DNA from: Devosia crocina
GTDB lineage: Bacteria; Pseudomonadota; Alphaproteobacteria; Rhizobiales; Devosiaceae
NCBI RefSeq assembly: GCF_900116545.1
Contig: NZ_FPCK01000003.1
Span: forward strand, 372,001 to 436,000
Length of the DNA stretch: 64,000 nucleotides
Reading direction: 5' to 3'
Below the pieces are notes generated by a model, which did not search any database, was not told the origin of the DNA, and saw only the letters and a program-made list of their open reading frames with translations. Made by a program: the position numbers and the translations under genes. Position 1 is the first letter of the stretch. Each line of letters opens with the position of its first letter. Positions 1 through 8,701 of this stretch are shown piece by piece.

Positions 1-583
1 TCCTTGCTATTAACACGTCGTGCTCCCATAAGGCATCCGCCTCACGGATTTCATCAACATGTTCCCGGCCTTTGTGAAGGATGGCGCGTGTTTGCACACC
101 GAAAAAGGGCGCCATCCAGGCGCAAAGCTGCGGCAAGGCGGCCAGCGCTCGGGACGTGATAACATCCGGAACTGGTGTTTCACGTGAATCAACTTGGTCG
201 CTTCGTCTACCGATAACAGTGACGTTGAGATCAAGTTCGCGCGCAACGGTTCTGAGAAAGCTTACTTTGCGAGCAGTCGGCTCAATCAAGGTAAAATGCC
301 GCTCTGTTCCCTTCGATGCGATCGCCAATGGCAGAGCCGGAAATCCTCCTCCACTGCCGAGGTCCAGAAACTCCCGGTCAGTGCCCTCGAGGTAACGCAG
401 CAATTGAAGACTGTCGGCAAAATGGCGCGTCCAAACGTCAGTCAGTGTTTCACGTGAAACAAGATTCTGCACAGCCTGCCATTTCGCCAGCAAACGAGCA
501 AAGGATTCCAGGTCGTGTGTGACTTTGTCCAGTGGTCGACTGAGCAGTGCTGCATACGGCTGAACGGCGTCTTTGTTACTCAT
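1..583 (-). CDS. rsmG: RsmG, 16S rRNA (guanine527-N7)-methyltransferase, 3' end outside window
   Basis: SAM-dependent methyltransferase that makes m7G527 in 16S rRNA. About 194 codons are visible; the C-terminus lies beyond the window edge. The protein begins [14 protein letters not shown], has the family motif NLVSRETL near residue 40 and a SAM-binding LDLGSGGGFPALPLAI loop near residues 72-87. Its ATG shares one base with the mnmG stop (TGATG), so translation is probably coupled. The mnmE-mnmG-rsmG order is the standard one upstream of parAB, which would be expected just past coordinate 1. Two parS-like sites lie inside this gene, one of them under the VSRET codons. Identification is from motif and context and is firm. 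Confidence 0.96.
   Translation of the reverse strand, partial: MSNKDAVQPYAALLSRPLDKVTHDLESFARLLAKWQAVQNLVSRETLTDVWTRHFADSLQLLRYLEGTDREFLDLGSGGGFPALPLAIASKGTERHFTLIEPTARKVSFLRTVARELDLNVTVIGRRSDQVDSRETPVPDVITSRALAALPQLCAWMAPFFGVQTRAILHKGREHVDEIREADALWEHDVLIAR
176..191. other. parS-like site 1 (inside rsmG)
   Basis: TGTTTCACGTGAATCA matches the ParB-binding consensus TGTTTCACGTGAAACA at 15 of 16 positions. It lies in the rsmG coding sequence, where the minus strand encodes VDSRET. ParB (Spo0J family) would bind here to load the origin-proximal partition complex. Confidence 0.85.
446..461. other. parS site 2, perfect consensus (inside rsmG)
   Basis: TGTTTCACGTGAAACA is a perfect 16-bp palindrome identical to the widely conserved parS consensus. 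It is embedded in the rsmG codons for LVSRETL. This is the best partition-site match in the window. Confidence 0.93.
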
Positions 584-2445
584 CAACTCGCCTTTTGCAA
601 CCAACCCCGACGAAGTACGGCAAGGAGCAAGGTCACAGCTGCGGGAGTCATCCCGTCCATGGCTTGCGCTTGCGCTATCGTCTGGGGACGAAACTGCGTC
701 AACTTCTGTCGCAGCTCGTTGGAAAGGCCTGGGATGCTCGCATAATCGAGATCATCGGGAATCTGGCGCTGTTCGTCCCGTCGCATAGTTTCTATGTCGT
801 TCTGCTGCCGATCAAGATACACCGCATATTGCGCATCGATGCTGAGCTGTTCCCGAGCATCCTCTGCCACGCTCGTGAGCTCTGGCCACAATCTGATTAC
901 GTCACCCCAGCTTACTTCGGGATAGGAGAGCAGTTCAAAAGCGCTGCGCTTTTTTCCATCCTCGTTCACCGCAATACCAGCTTTCCGCGCGGCGTTCGGC
1001 GATGTCTGCAGCGCACGAAGCACTGTACGCCCATGCTCCAGCTGCTGAGTCTTGTGGGAAAAAAGCGACTGTCGCTCCTCACCGACCAAGCCCTTCTCAA
1101 TCGCCAGAGGGGTCAAACGCTGATCCGCATTATCCGCTCTCAAATGCAGTCGGAATTCGGCCCGGGATGTAAACATGCGATAGGGCTCCGACACCCCCCG
1201 CGTGACGAGATCATCCACCATCACGCCGAGATAGCTTTCTGTTCGAGACAGAATCAGGGGCTCGGCACCGCGACCCGCAAGCGCAGCATTGGTGCCTGCC
1301 AGAAGACCTTGAGCCGCAGCTTCTTCATACCCAGTGGTACCATTGATCTGACCAGCCAAATAGAGCCCTGGCAGCCGCTTTGTCTCCAGCGTTGGCCGAA
1401 GCTCTCGGGGATCAACGTAGTCATACTCGATCGCATAACCTGGGCGGACAATTCTGACATTTTCCAACCCCGGCATGGAGCGCAGGAAACGTTCCTGGAC
1501 ATCGACTGGCAGAGAAGTAGACAGGCCATTAGGGTAAACAGTGTCCTCGTTTAAGCCTTCGGGTTCCAGGAAGATCTGGTGGCTTTCCCGATCGGCGAAG
1601 CGGACAATCTTGTCCTCGATCGAAGGGCAATACCGCGGACCGCGGGATTGAATGCGACCGGAATACATCGCCGAGCGATGAAGATTGTCGGCGATAATCT
1701 TGTGCGTGTCGGCAGTCGTTCGCGTAATGTGACAGGAGACCTGCTGATTGGTGATTTCCTTGGTCAGCGCTGAGAAAGCCTCTGGTGGGGCGTCGCCAGG
1801 CTGCTCTTCCAGGACGGAATAATCGATCGAGTTTTTGTCGAGGCGGGCTGGTGTACCCGTCTTGAGCCGGCCGAGTTGCAGTTCCAGCGCTTCGAGCCTT
1901 TTGGACAAACCCAGCACCGGCTTCTCGCCGACACGCCCGGCGGGAACCGTTTCTTCACCACGGTGAATAAGACCCCGGAGGAAAGTGCCTGTGGTCAGAA
2001 CCGCTGCCTTGGTGGAAAAGACGCGGCCGTCAAGCAGGATCACACCCCTCACCACGCCGTTGTCGACCACTAAGTCGTCAACCTCGCCCTCGATCACATC
2101 AAAATTGGGCTGCCCCATGATTGCGGCCTGCATGGCATTGCGATAGAGCTGCCGATCAGCTTGGGCGCGGGGACCCCTGACTGCTGGGCCTTTGCGACGG
2201 TTAAGCACACGGAACTGAATGCCCGCAGCATCCGCCACGCGGCCCATCAATCCATCCATGGCGTCGATCTCGCGCACCAGATGGCCCTTGCCCAGACCGC
2301 CGATTGCAGGATTACAGCTCATTTCGCCAATCGTTGCGATCCGGTGGGTGATCAGCGCGGTTGGTACGCCCACACGGGCCGAGGCAGCTGCGGCTTCACA
2401 GCCGGCATGTCCACCACCCACAACGATTACTGCATAGTCGGTCAT
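583..2445 (-). CDS. mnmG: MnmG, tRNA uridine-5-carboxymethylaminomethyl modification enzyme, FAD subunit
   Basis: Works with MnmE to install the (carboxymethyl)aminomethyl group at wobble U34 of tRNAs. The 620-aa protein has normal family length. The N-terminal Rossmann FAD motif [12 protein letters not shown] is at residues 8-19 and the family signature [23 protein letters not shown] near residue 43. The C-terminal part carries the family's [17 protein letters not shown] MnmE/tRNA-binding region. The gene overlaps the rsmG start by one base, and 138 bp carrying two parS-like sites separate it from mnmE. In many alphaproteobacteria this pair flanks parAB near the origin. Confidence 0.98.
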   Translation of the reverse strand: MTDYAVIVVGGGHAGCEAAAASARVGVPTALITHRIATIGEMSCNPAIGGLGKGHLVREIDAMDGLMGRVADAAGIQFRVLNRRKGPAVRGPRAQADRQLYRNAMQAAIMGQPNFDVIEGEVDDLVVDNGVVRGVILLDGRVFSTKAAVLTTGTFLRGLIHRGEETVPAGRVGEKPVLGLSKRLEALELQLGRLKTGTPARLDKNSIDYSVLEEQPGDAPPEAFSALTKEITNQQVSCHITRTTADTHKIIADNLHRSAMYSGRIQSRGPRYCPSIEDKIVRFADRESHQIFLEPEGLNEDTVYPNGLSTSLPVDVQERFLRSMPGLENVRIVRPGYAIEYDYVDPRELRPTLETKRLPGLYLAGQINGTTGYEEAAAQGLLAGTNAALAGRGAEPLILSRTESYLGVMVDDLVTRGVSEPYRMFTSRAEFRLHLRADNADQRLTPLAIEKGLVGEERQSLFSHKTQQLEHGRTVLRALQTSPNAARKAGIAVNEDGKKRSAFELLSYPEVSWGDVIRLWPELTSVAEDAREQLSIDAQYAVYLDRQQNDIETMRRDEQRQIPDDLDYASIPGLSNELRQKLTQFRPQTIAQAQAMDGMTPAAVTLLLAVLRRGWLQKAS

Positions 2446-2528
2446 CGCGTTCTCGCATTCCCGCTGGAGTCGCGGTCGAATTTATGATGTGCTCATACAG
2501 CGTCTGGCGCCCGCTGAAAACCACAGAG

Positions 2529-2544
2529 CGTTTCACGTGAATCA
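2529..2544. other. parS-like site 3 (mnmG-mnmE intergenic)
   Basis: CGTTTCACGTGAATCA matches parS at 14 of 16 positions. It lies in the gap between mnmE and mnmG, 27 bp from site 4. Confidence 0.8.
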
Positions 2545-2570
2545 CGGGAAGCTGAATCCAGCCTCTTGCG

Positions 2571-2586
2571 TGTTTCACGTGAATCA
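2571..2586. other. parS-like site 4 (overlaps mnmE stop)
   Basis: TGTTTCACGTGAATCA matches parS at 15 of 16 positions. Its right end includes the mnmE stop codon (tca on the plus strand, 2584-2586). Sites 3 and 4 form the closest pair in the window (42 bp start to start). Confidence 0.85.
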
Positions 2587-3882
2587 TTTGCCGATGCAAA
2601 AACTTGAAAACAGGCGGTCAAGGACCTGCTCAGTGTCCACCCGTCCTATGATTCGTTCAAGTGCCAGGCTTGCCTGCCGCAAGGCTTCTGCAGCGAGTTC
2701 CCACTGGGAGATCCGCAGTTCGGCATCGCCTAAAGCTTCCAGGGCAGCCTCCAGCCCCAGGCGGTCCCGTTCGTGACTGATGAGCGAGGGTTCTGAACCC
2801 GTCAACGTCTCTCCAAGGTTTTGCAGTCGGCTCATCAACTCGCCAATCCCCTGCCCGGTCGTAACCGACAGCGATAGATCGGAATCTAGCTGACCACCAG
2901 GCAGATCTGCCTTTGTTGCAACTTTCAGGACTTTGCCATTGACCTCAGGCAAATCTATCTCGGGTACATCAGGTGCTTGGAGCCAAAGGAGAATGTCGGC
3001 TTCCGCCATAGCCCTTTCGGCCCGTCTGATACCTTCAGCTTCAGCCCGGCTGTCGGTGTCACGCAGCCCTGCAAGATCAAGGAGGATAAAGAGCTGCCCA
3101 CCGATGTCGAGCGGTACTTCTCGTACATCGCGCGTCGTTCCGGCCTCATCAGACACAATGGCCACATCTGATCGAGACAAAGCATTGATCAGGCTCGATT
3201 TGCCAGCGTTCGGTGCACCGGCAAGTGCCACTCGGATGCCTTCACGAACAATCCGCCCACTTCGCAGACTTGCAAGCCCATCCTGTATCGATGCCTTGAG
3301 CACGGCCAGGTCGCCGGAAAAAGTCGCCGGCAGGTCGTCAATGACATCACCTTCATCTGAAAAGTCCAAGCGCGCCTCGATCTCGGCGCGGAGGTCGAGA
3401 AGCGACTGACGCCAATTTTCTATTTTTTCCGTTAACCGTCCGTCATATCGGGCGAGCGCCTGCTGCCGCTGTTTCTCGGTTTCGGCTGTGAGAAGATCCC
3501 CGAGGCCTTCAACGGCAACAAGATCAAGTTTGCCATTTTCAAAGGCGCGTCGTGTGAACTCACCAGGTTCGGCCAATCGCAACCCGGCATCGGCCAGTGC
3601 CTGCAAAATGGCTTTGATCCCAGCGGGCGAGCCATGCACGTGAAACTCCGCGCAGTCTTCGCCGGTAAAGCTTCGAGGTCCAGGGAACCAGGCGACCAGA
3701 CCCTGATCGAGCTGCCGTTCAGCGCTACCGATGCGGCGCAGGGCAAGCGTCCGCGGCAAAGGCAGCGGTCCGGCCAAAGACATAAAAGCCTCCCGGACTC
3801 GCGGGCCCGAGAGGCGGATAACAGCAACACCCGATGGCGGCGCGCCCGAGGACAGCGCCATGATCGTGTCAGCAGCGTTCAT
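2584..3882 (-). CDS. mnmE: MnmE (TrmE), tRNA modification GTPase
   Basis: GTPase partner of MnmG in tRNA wobble uridine modification. The protein has 432 aa. It has an N-terminal tetrahydrofolate-binding domain (VAVIRLSGP near residue 20), a G domain with G1 GAPNAGKSS (about residue 226), DEAGTTRD (about 255), DLAGLRD and the TKAD base-recognition motif. It ends in the invariant CIGK, whose Cys is required for modification. It is 9 bp downstream of rho on the same strand. The stop codon lies inside a parS-like palindrome. Confidence 0.98.
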   Translation of the reverse strand: MNAADTIMALSSGAPPSGVAVIRLSGPRVREAFMSLAGPLPLPRTLALRRIGSAERQLDQGLVAWFPGPRSFTGEDCAEFHVHGSPAGIKAILQALADAGLRLAEPGEFTRRAFENGKLDLVAVEGLGDLLTAETEKQRQQALARYDGRLTEKIENWRQSLLDLRAEIEARLDFSDEGDVIDDLPATFSGDLAVLKASIQDGLASLRSGRIVREGIRVALAGAPNAGKSSLINALSRSDVAIVSDEAGTTRDVREVPLDIGGQLFILLDLAGLRDTDSRAEAEGIRRAERAMAEADILLWLQAPDVPEIDLPEVNGKVLKVATKADLPGGQLDSDLSLSVTTGQGIGELMSRLQNLGETLTGSEPSLISHERDRLGLEAALEALGDAELRISQWELAAEALRQASLALERIIGRVDTEQVLDRLFSSFCIGK

Positions 3883-3891
3883 GAGAGAAGA

Positions 3892-5157
3892 TCAGGTGTT
3901 CATGGAATCAAAGAAGTCCGAATTCGTCTTGGTCTGGCGCACCTTATCCATGAGGAATTCCATGGCATCGATCGTCCCCATCGGGTTGAGGATACGGCGA
4001 AGCACATACATCTTCTTGAGAATATCGGGCTCAACCAACAATTCTTCCTTGCGCGTGCCCGACTTGGTGATGTCGAGCGCGGGGAAGATGCGCTTGTCGG
4101 CGACCTTGCGATCAAGGATGATTTCCGAGTTGCCCGTGCCCTTGAACTCTTCGAAGATCACTTCGTCCATGCGGCTGCCGGTGTCGATCAACGCAGTCGA
4201 GATAATGGTCAGCGAACCGCCATCCTCGATATTGCGGGCAGCGCCGAAGAAGCGCTTGGGGCGCTGAAGCGCATTGGCGTCGACACCACCAGTCAGCACC
4301 TTGCCCGAACTTGGCACCACGGTGTTGTAGGCGCGACCGAGACGGGTGATGGAATCGAGCAGGATGACAACGTCACGCTTGTGCTCGACAAGACGCTTGG
4401 CTTTTTCGATCACCATCTCAGCGACCTGAACGTGGCGGCTGGCCGGTTCGTCGAAGGTGGAGGAGATGACTTCGCCGCGCACCGAGCGCTGCATGTCAGT
4501 CACTTCTTCCGGACGTTCGTCGATCAGGAGAACGATAAGATAACATTCCGGATGATTGGTGGCGATCGATTGTGCAATATTTTGCAACAATACGGTCTTA
4601 CCGGTGCGTGGAGGCGCGACGATCAGCGCGCGCTGGCCCTTGCCGAGCGGCGCGACCAGATCGAGCAGACGTGCCGACCGATCCTTGAGAGTAGGATCGG
4701 GCAGCTCCATGCGGAGCCGTTCTTCAGGGTAAAGGGGGGTAAGATTATCGAAGTTAACCTTGTGGCGCACGGCCTCGGGATCTTCGAAATTGATGGTGTT
4801 GACCTTGAGAAGCGCGAAATAGCGCTCGCCTTCCTTGGGAGAGCGGATTTCGCCCTCAACCGTGTCGCCAGTCCTGAGCCCAAAGCGACGGATCTGGCTG
4901 GGGCTGACATAGATGTCGTCAGGTCCGGGAAGGTAATTGGCATCGGGAGAACGGAGGAAGCCGAAGCCGTCGGGCAGAACTTCGACCACACCCTCGCCGA
5001 CGATGTCGATGTCCTGAGATGCCAGTTCCTTGAGGATGGCGAACATCAACTCTTGCTTGCGCATTGTCGAAGCGTTCTCGACCTCGAGTTCTTCGGCGAA
5101 CGCCAGCAATTCGGCCGGAGATTTGGCCTTGAGCTCGCTGAGCTTGATATTCTGCAT
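3892..5157 (-). CDS. rho: Transcription termination factor Rho
   Basis: Hexameric RNA helicase/ATPase for factor-dependent termination. From the ATG at 5157 the protein is 421 aa and begins [18 protein letters not shown], the usual alphaproteobacterial Rho N-terminus. An in-frame upstream start at 5223 would add 22 residues that do not resemble the family, so I chose 5157. Visible motifs are the Rho N-terminal domain ([19 protein letters not shown]), the RNA-binding region with GFGFLRSP, Walker [13 protein letters not shown], Walker [15 protein letters not shown] and the secondary RNA-site segment around TGGVDANAL. It is followed closely by mnmE. Confidence 0.97.
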   Translation of the reverse strand: MQNIKLSELKAKSPAELLAFAEELEVENASTMRKQELMFAILKELASQDIDIVGEGVVEVLPDGFGFLRSPDANYLPGPDDIYVSPSQIRRFGLRTGDTVEGEIRSPKEGERYFALLKVNTINFEDPEAVRHKVNFDNLTPLYPEERLRMELPDPTLKDRSARLLDLVAPLGKGQRALIVAPPRTGKTVLLQNIAQSIATNHPECYLIVLLIDERPEEVTDMQRSVRGEVISSTFDEPASRHVQVAEMVIEKAKRLVEHKRDVVILLDSITRLGRAYNTVVPSSGKVLTGGVDANALQRPKRFFGAARNIEDGGSLTIISTALIDTGSRMDEVIFEEFKGTGNSEIILDRKVADKRIFPALDITKSGTRKEELLVEPDILKKMYVLRRILNPMGTIDAMEFLMDKVRQTKTNSDFFDSMNT

Positions 5158-5321
5158 GGATTCGATGGACCCTTGGGGTAAATCGTAGAGGCGGGAATTT
5201 TTGGAGAGAGCACCGGGCGGCAACAGAATCGGCCGCGCCTAGAAAGGATGCGTGATGGCTTCCTGTAGCGTGATCGCGGGCCCTGTTCAAGACGAAACGT
5301 CCCGCCCCGGCGCTTTTTGGC

Positions 5322-5337
5322 AGATTCACGTGAAACG
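5322..5337. other. parS-like site 5 (hemJ-rho intergenic)
   Basis: AGATTCACGTGAAACG matches parS at 13 of 16 positions, with the 12-base core TTCACGTGAAAC intact. It lies in the gap between rho and hemJ. Confidence 0.65.
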
Positions 5338-5354
5338 TCCTGATCCGTTTCCGC

Positions 5355-5780
5355 CTAAAACGGTTTGACGATCACCATGATGACGATGCCGATCATCAAA
5401 AGCGTCGGCACCTCGTTGGCAATACGGAAGTAGCGCTGCGGCTTGGTGTTCTCGTCCCGGCCAAAGCGTTTGACGTGGCCCGCGAGGATCCCGTGCATGG
5501 CAGTTAACACAAGCACGAAAGCCGCCTTGCTCCAGGTCCAGCCCGAGCCCCAATCGGCGGCGCCCAGATGCACCAGCGTCAGACCGAAAACCCAGCTGGC
5601 GATCATGGCCGGCGTCATGATCGCGCGCAAAAGCCGGCGCTCCATCACCTTGAAGGTCTCGGACTGTACCGAACCCTTTTCTGCCACCGCGTGGTAAACA
5701 AAAAGCCGCGGCAGATAGAGCATGCCGGCCATCCAGGCGATGACGGAGATGACATGCAGCGCCTTGGCCCATTCATACAT
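5355..5780 (-). CDS. hemJ: HemJ-type protoporphyrinogen IX oxidase, membrane protein
   Basis: Membrane enzyme of the HemJ (UPF0093) family, which oxidises protoporphyrinogen IX to protoporphyrin IX in bacteria without HemG/HemY. The 141-aa protein has about four hydrophobic helices. The N-terminal WAKALHVISVIAWMAGMLYLPRLFVYH block with conserved His residues is diagnostic, as is the later KAAFVLVLTAMHGILAGHVKRF segment. It lies 4 bp downstream of hemE on the same strand, so the two haem genes are almost certainly co-transcribed. Confidence 0.93.
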   Translation of the reverse strand: MYEWAKALHVISVIAWMAGMLYLPRLFVYHAVAEKGSVQSETFKVMERRLLRAIMTPAMIASWVFGLTLVHLGAADWGSGWTWSKAAFVLVLTAMHGILAGHVKRFGRDENTKPQRYFRIANEVPTLLMIGIVIMVIVKPF

Positions 5781-5784
5781 ATGT

Positions 5785-6810
5785 TCAGCCCTTTTTGACT
5801 AGTTCGACGAGACGCTCGACATGAGCGATCGGCGTTTCCGGCACGATACCGTGACCAAGATTGAAGATATGAGGGCGGTTAGCAAACGCCTCCTTGATTT
5901 CGATCACGCGCTTTTCCATGGCCGCGCCGCCCACAACGAGTCGCAAGGGATCAAGATTACCTTGGACCGGCAGGTCCTTCGGCAGCGTGCTGTCGGCGAA
6001 ATCGAGTGGGGTAGCGTAATCGAGACCAAGCGCATTCACCCCCGTGCGTTCGGCATAGCGCTTGAGATTGCCGGCTGCCCCGCGTGGGAAGCCAATGATC
6101 GGGGCATCGGGGATCCGCCGGCGCACGCCCGCGATAATCCGGCGATTGGGTTCGATCACCTGCGTGTTGAATGCCGCATCGTCGAGATTGAGCGCCCAGC
6201 TTTCGAAAAGCTGCACTACATCCGCGCCGGCCACGAACTGCGCCACCAGGTAATCGATGCTCGTTTCGACCAGGACATCCATCAGCCGGGCAAAAGCGCC
6301 GGGATGCTCAAGTGCGAAACGCCGCGCGACCCACTGGTCCGGCGAACTGCGTCCATTGAGCATATAGGTTGCAACCGTCCAGGGAGAGCCGCAGAAGCCG
6401 ATCAGCGTCTTTTCTGGAGCAAGGGCCGAGCGTATCCGCGTTACCGCCTCCAGCACAGGCGCCAGATGCTCCAAAGCCCTTTCGCGGCTGAGCCCATCGA
6501 TGCCCTTGAGGCCGATCGGCTCGAGGATTGGTCCTTCACCCACTTCAAAGCGAACGTTCTGGCCCAAGGCATCCGGGATCACGAGAATATCGGAAAACAG
6601 GATTGCAGCATCGAGGTCGAACCGGCGCAGCGGCTGCAGCGTCACTTCGGTGGCAAGTTCCGGATTATAGCAAAGATCGAGAAAGCCCCCGGCCTTGGCC
6701 CGGGTTTCGCGGTACTCAGGCAGATAGCGTCCAGCCTGCCGCATGATCCATATCGGCGGGGTGTCCTGACGCTCACCGAGCACCGTTGCCAGCATTCTTT
6801 TCTTGGCCAC
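5785..6810 (-). CDS. hemE: HemE, uroporphyrinogen III decarboxylase
   Basis: Cytosolic enzyme that converts uroporphyrinogen III to coproporphyrinogen III. The 341-aa protein has the N-terminal signature PPIWIMRQAGRYLPEYR near residue 19 and the second signature GFCGSPWTVATYML near residue 143. It ends with the usual HIFNLGHGIVPETP segment. It is the last gene before the direction switch at the origin candidate; hemE next to the chromosomal origin is known from Caulobacter, Rickettsia and rhizobia. Confidence 0.98.
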   Translation of the reverse strand: MAKKRMLATVLGERQDTPPIWIMRQAGRYLPEYRETRAKAGGFLDLCYNPELATEVTLQPLRRFDLDAAILFSDILVIPDALGQNVRFEVGEGPILEPIGLKGIDGLSRERALEHLAPVLEAVTRIRSALAPEKTLIGFCGSPWTVATYMLNGRSSPDQWVARRFALEHPGAFARLMDVLVETSIDYLVAQFVAGADVVQLFESWALNLDDAAFNTQVIEPNRRIIAGVRRRIPDAPIIGFPRGAAGNLKRYAERTGVNALGLDYATPLDFADSTLPKDLPVQGNLDPLRLVVGGAAMEKRVIEIKEAFANRPHIFNLGHGIVPETPIAHVERLVELVKKG

Positions 6811-6948
6811 CGTCTTGTCCTTTCAGTCCCTTCAAAAACCCAAAAGAGACTCTTTGTCTTCCTATCTTCTTCTTTATGGCGGTGTTTAGCTGGAATTCCT
6901 GGTCCTCCACAATCTCGCCTTGTGGCGTCACTTGCGCGCAGCACAGCG

Positions 6949-6963
6949 TTAACGCTCTGTTAA
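6949..6963. promoter_or_regulatory. CtrA-type box 1
   Basis: TTAACGCTCTGTTAA fits the CtrA consensus TTAA-N7-TTAA exactly. It lies in the origin candidate, where CtrA represses initiation in Caulobacter. No ctrA gene is in the window. Confidence 0.68.
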
Positions 6964-7004
6964 GATTTGTGGCATGCCTGCTTCGGCAGCGCTGTTAACG
7001 GAGT

Positions 7005-7019
7005 TTAATGAAGCCTTAA
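7005..7019. promoter_or_regulatory. CtrA-type box 2
   Basis: TTAATGAAGCCTTAA is a second exact TTAA-N7-TTAA. A further TTAA at 6995-6998 precedes it with six-base spacing, so three TTAA half-sites sit almost in phase over 25 bp. Confidence 0.68.
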
Positions 7020-7256
7020 TCAGGTGACTCCCGAGTCAAGAACTTGTTTAGACCTGTGGAGACCGGAGTCGAAAAGCCTCCGGTGCCAAATCAAGTTGTC
7101 CCCACAGATTCCCCCAGCCCGCACCGGCGAGGCGCGGAAAGGAATTGTTAACTTCCTCGGGGCCAGGTCGAACAAGTCTGCGCTTGCGTAAAACTTGCGA
7201 GTCTTTCCCCCAGTTCGGCCTTGAGCTGGGGATGACAGTGTGGAAAAACTTGAGCC

Positions 7257-7859
7257 ATGCTGATCCTTGCTTCCACCAGTCAGACCCGCAAAGCCTTGAT
7301 GGAGAAGGCAGGTTTGGTCTTCATGGCCATCGCGCCCGAGGTCGATGAGCGCGCCGTCGAAGCGCGTGCTTTAGGCGAAGGGGCCGATGGTCGCGACCTT
7401 GCCGGCCTTCTTGCCCGCGCCAAGGCCGAGGCGGTGTCGCGCCGCTATCCCGATGCTCTCGTGATCGGCGCCGATCAGACGCTGAGCCTTGGCACCGAGC
7501 TCCTGCACAAGCCCGTCGATCGCGAAGATGCCGCGCGCCAGCTCGATCATCTCGCCGGCAAGACGCACCGGCTTCATGCCGGCATCGCCCTTGTCCGGGA
7601 GGAACGCCTCGTGTGGTCGGATCTGCAGACGGCCGAATTGAGCATGCGCGCTTTTTCGCCTGCCGAGCGCGACGCTGTGCTCGATCTTGAAGGAGAGGCT
7701 GCCCTTTCCTCGGTCGGCGGCTACCGTCTCGAGGGCCCGTCCATTCGGCTCTTTGAAGCTATCACCGGCGATTATTTCACCATTCTGGGCCTGCCGCTCC
7801 TGCCCTTGATTGCAGCGCTGCGCGACATCGCCCCCGATCTTTTGTCCCTCAAGGCGTAA
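7257..7859 (+). CDS. Maf-like nucleotide pyrophosphatase
   Basis: House-cleaning nucleoside triphosphate pyrophosphatase of the Maf/YhdE family, hydrolysing non-canonical or dTTP/UTP-type nucleotides. The 200-aa protein starts MLILASTSQTRKALMEKAGL, the Maf N-terminal signature, and has the LVIGADQTL motif with catalytic Asp near residue 72. Its C-terminus holds SSVGGYRLEG and GDYFTILGLPLLPL, both typical of the family. It is the first rightward gene after the origin candidate, 6 bp before aroE. The subclass (dTTP/UTP or m7GTP) cannot be decided by eye. Confidence 0.93.
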   Translation: MLILASTSQTRKALMEKAGLVFMAIAPEVDERAVEARALGEGADGRDLAGLLARAKAEAVSRRYPDALVIGADQTLSLGTELLHKPVDREDAARQLDHLAGKTHRLHAGIALVREERLVWSDLQTAELSMRAFSPAERDAVLDLEGEAALSSVGGYRLEGPSIRLFEAITGDYFTILGLPLLPLIAALRDIAPDLLSLKA

Positions 7860-7865
7860 CCGTTC

Positions 7866-8699
7866 GTGACCACCAAGGCATTCGTTATCGGCCACCCCAT
7901 CGCTCATTCGCGCTCGCCGCTGATCCACGGAACCTGGCTGAGCCAATTGGGGATCGACGGCACTTATGAAGCCATTGACGTGGCCCCTGCGGCGCTTCCC
8001 GCATTTTTCGAGCGGCTGCGTGCGAACGAGTTTGCTGGCGGCAATGTCACCATTCCTCATAAGGAAGCAGTGTTCAGCCTATGCGACAGCGTTGACGCCC
8101 TCGCCCGCAAGATTGGGGCGGTGAACACGCTTGTGGTCCGGCAGGGGCGCGTTCACGGCTATAACACCGATTATCTGGGCTTCCTCGGCAATCTCGATGC
8201 CAATGCACCTGGCTGGTCGGATGGAGCCAAAGACAGTCTTGTTATCGGTGCAGGCGGGGCCGCACGCGCTGTTCTTGTGGCGCTTGCGGAAAGGCGCGGC
8301 GGTACTGTCCATGTGCTGAACCGAACCCTTGCCAATGCCCAGGCGCTGGTCGACGAGCTCGGCGCTGGGCACTTCCAGGCGCACGGGTTCGATGCTTTTC
8401 CCGCCCTGGCGCCGAAGATTGGCCTTGTGGTCAATACCAGCTCGGTCGGGATGCATGGCAGCCGGTTCGATTGGCTCGACCTCGGCCAGCTCGATCAAAA
8501 CACCCTGATCTCCGACATTGTTTATTCCCCGCTCGTTACCCCGCTCCTTGCCGATGCAAAGGCACGGGGTCTGCCGGTGGTCGATGGGCTCGGCATGCTC
8601 CTTCATCAGGCGGTGCCCGGCTTTGCCGACTGGTTCGGTATAAAGCCCACGGTTACCGCGGAACTGCGCGCCAGGATCGAAGCGACGCTGGACCATTGA
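7866..8699 (+). CDS. aroE: Shikimate dehydrogenase
   Basis: NADP-dependent reduction of 3-dehydroshikimate to shikimate in aromatic amino-acid synthesis. The 277-aa protein uses a GTG start. The N-terminal substrate domain has GHPIAHSRSPLIHG (SxS shikimate-binding motif, residues 9-22) and NVTIPHKE with the catalytic Lys near residue 64. The Rossmann motif VIGAGGAARA is near residue 126. Two bases separate it from coaE, so maf-aroE-coaE-dnaQ looks like one transcription unit. Confidence 0.97.
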   Translation: MTTKAFVIGHPIAHSRSPLIHGTWLSQLGIDGTYEAIDVAPAALPAFFERLRANEFAGGNVTIPHKEAVFSLCDSVDALARKIGAVNTLVVRQGRVHGYNTDYLGFLGNLDANAPGWSDGAKDSLVIGAGGAARAVLVALAERRGGTVHVLNRTLANAQALVDELGAGHFQAHGFDAFPALAPKIGLVVNTSSVGMHGSRFDWLDLGQLDQNTLISDIVYSPLVTPLLADAKARGLPVVDGLGMLLHQAVPGFADWFGIKPTVTAELRARIEATLDH

Positions 8700-8701
8700 C
8701 C

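Larger units (their letters stand above)
6811..7256. other. Candidate chromosomal replication origin (oriC)
   Basis: This 446 bp segment has no gene and lies between divergent hemE and maf. Directly visible are two exact TTAA-N7-TTAA boxes (6949-6963 and 7005-7019), the binding pattern of the cell-cycle regulator CtrA. Six GANTC sites (CcrM methylation motif) begin at 6848, 7026, 7033, 7066, 7107 and 7199. A DnaA-box-like TGTGGAAAA at 7239-7247 has one mismatch to TGTGGATAA, and weaker 9-mers lie at 6903, 7055 and 7096. All genes to the left run leftward and the first four to the right run rightward. Origins next to hemE are established in several alphaproteobacteria. No functional test is possible from sequence alone. 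Confidence 0.78.

Noticed and set aside
3632..3647. CCATGCACGTGAAACT as a further parS site
   Set aside because: Only 11 of 16 matches and the left arm is absent; it lies in mnmE codons and looks like chance.
3634..5181. 515-codon plus-strand open frame opposite mnmE/rho
   Set aside because: Antisense shadow of rho and mnmE; composition gives no domain and no ribosome-binding site.
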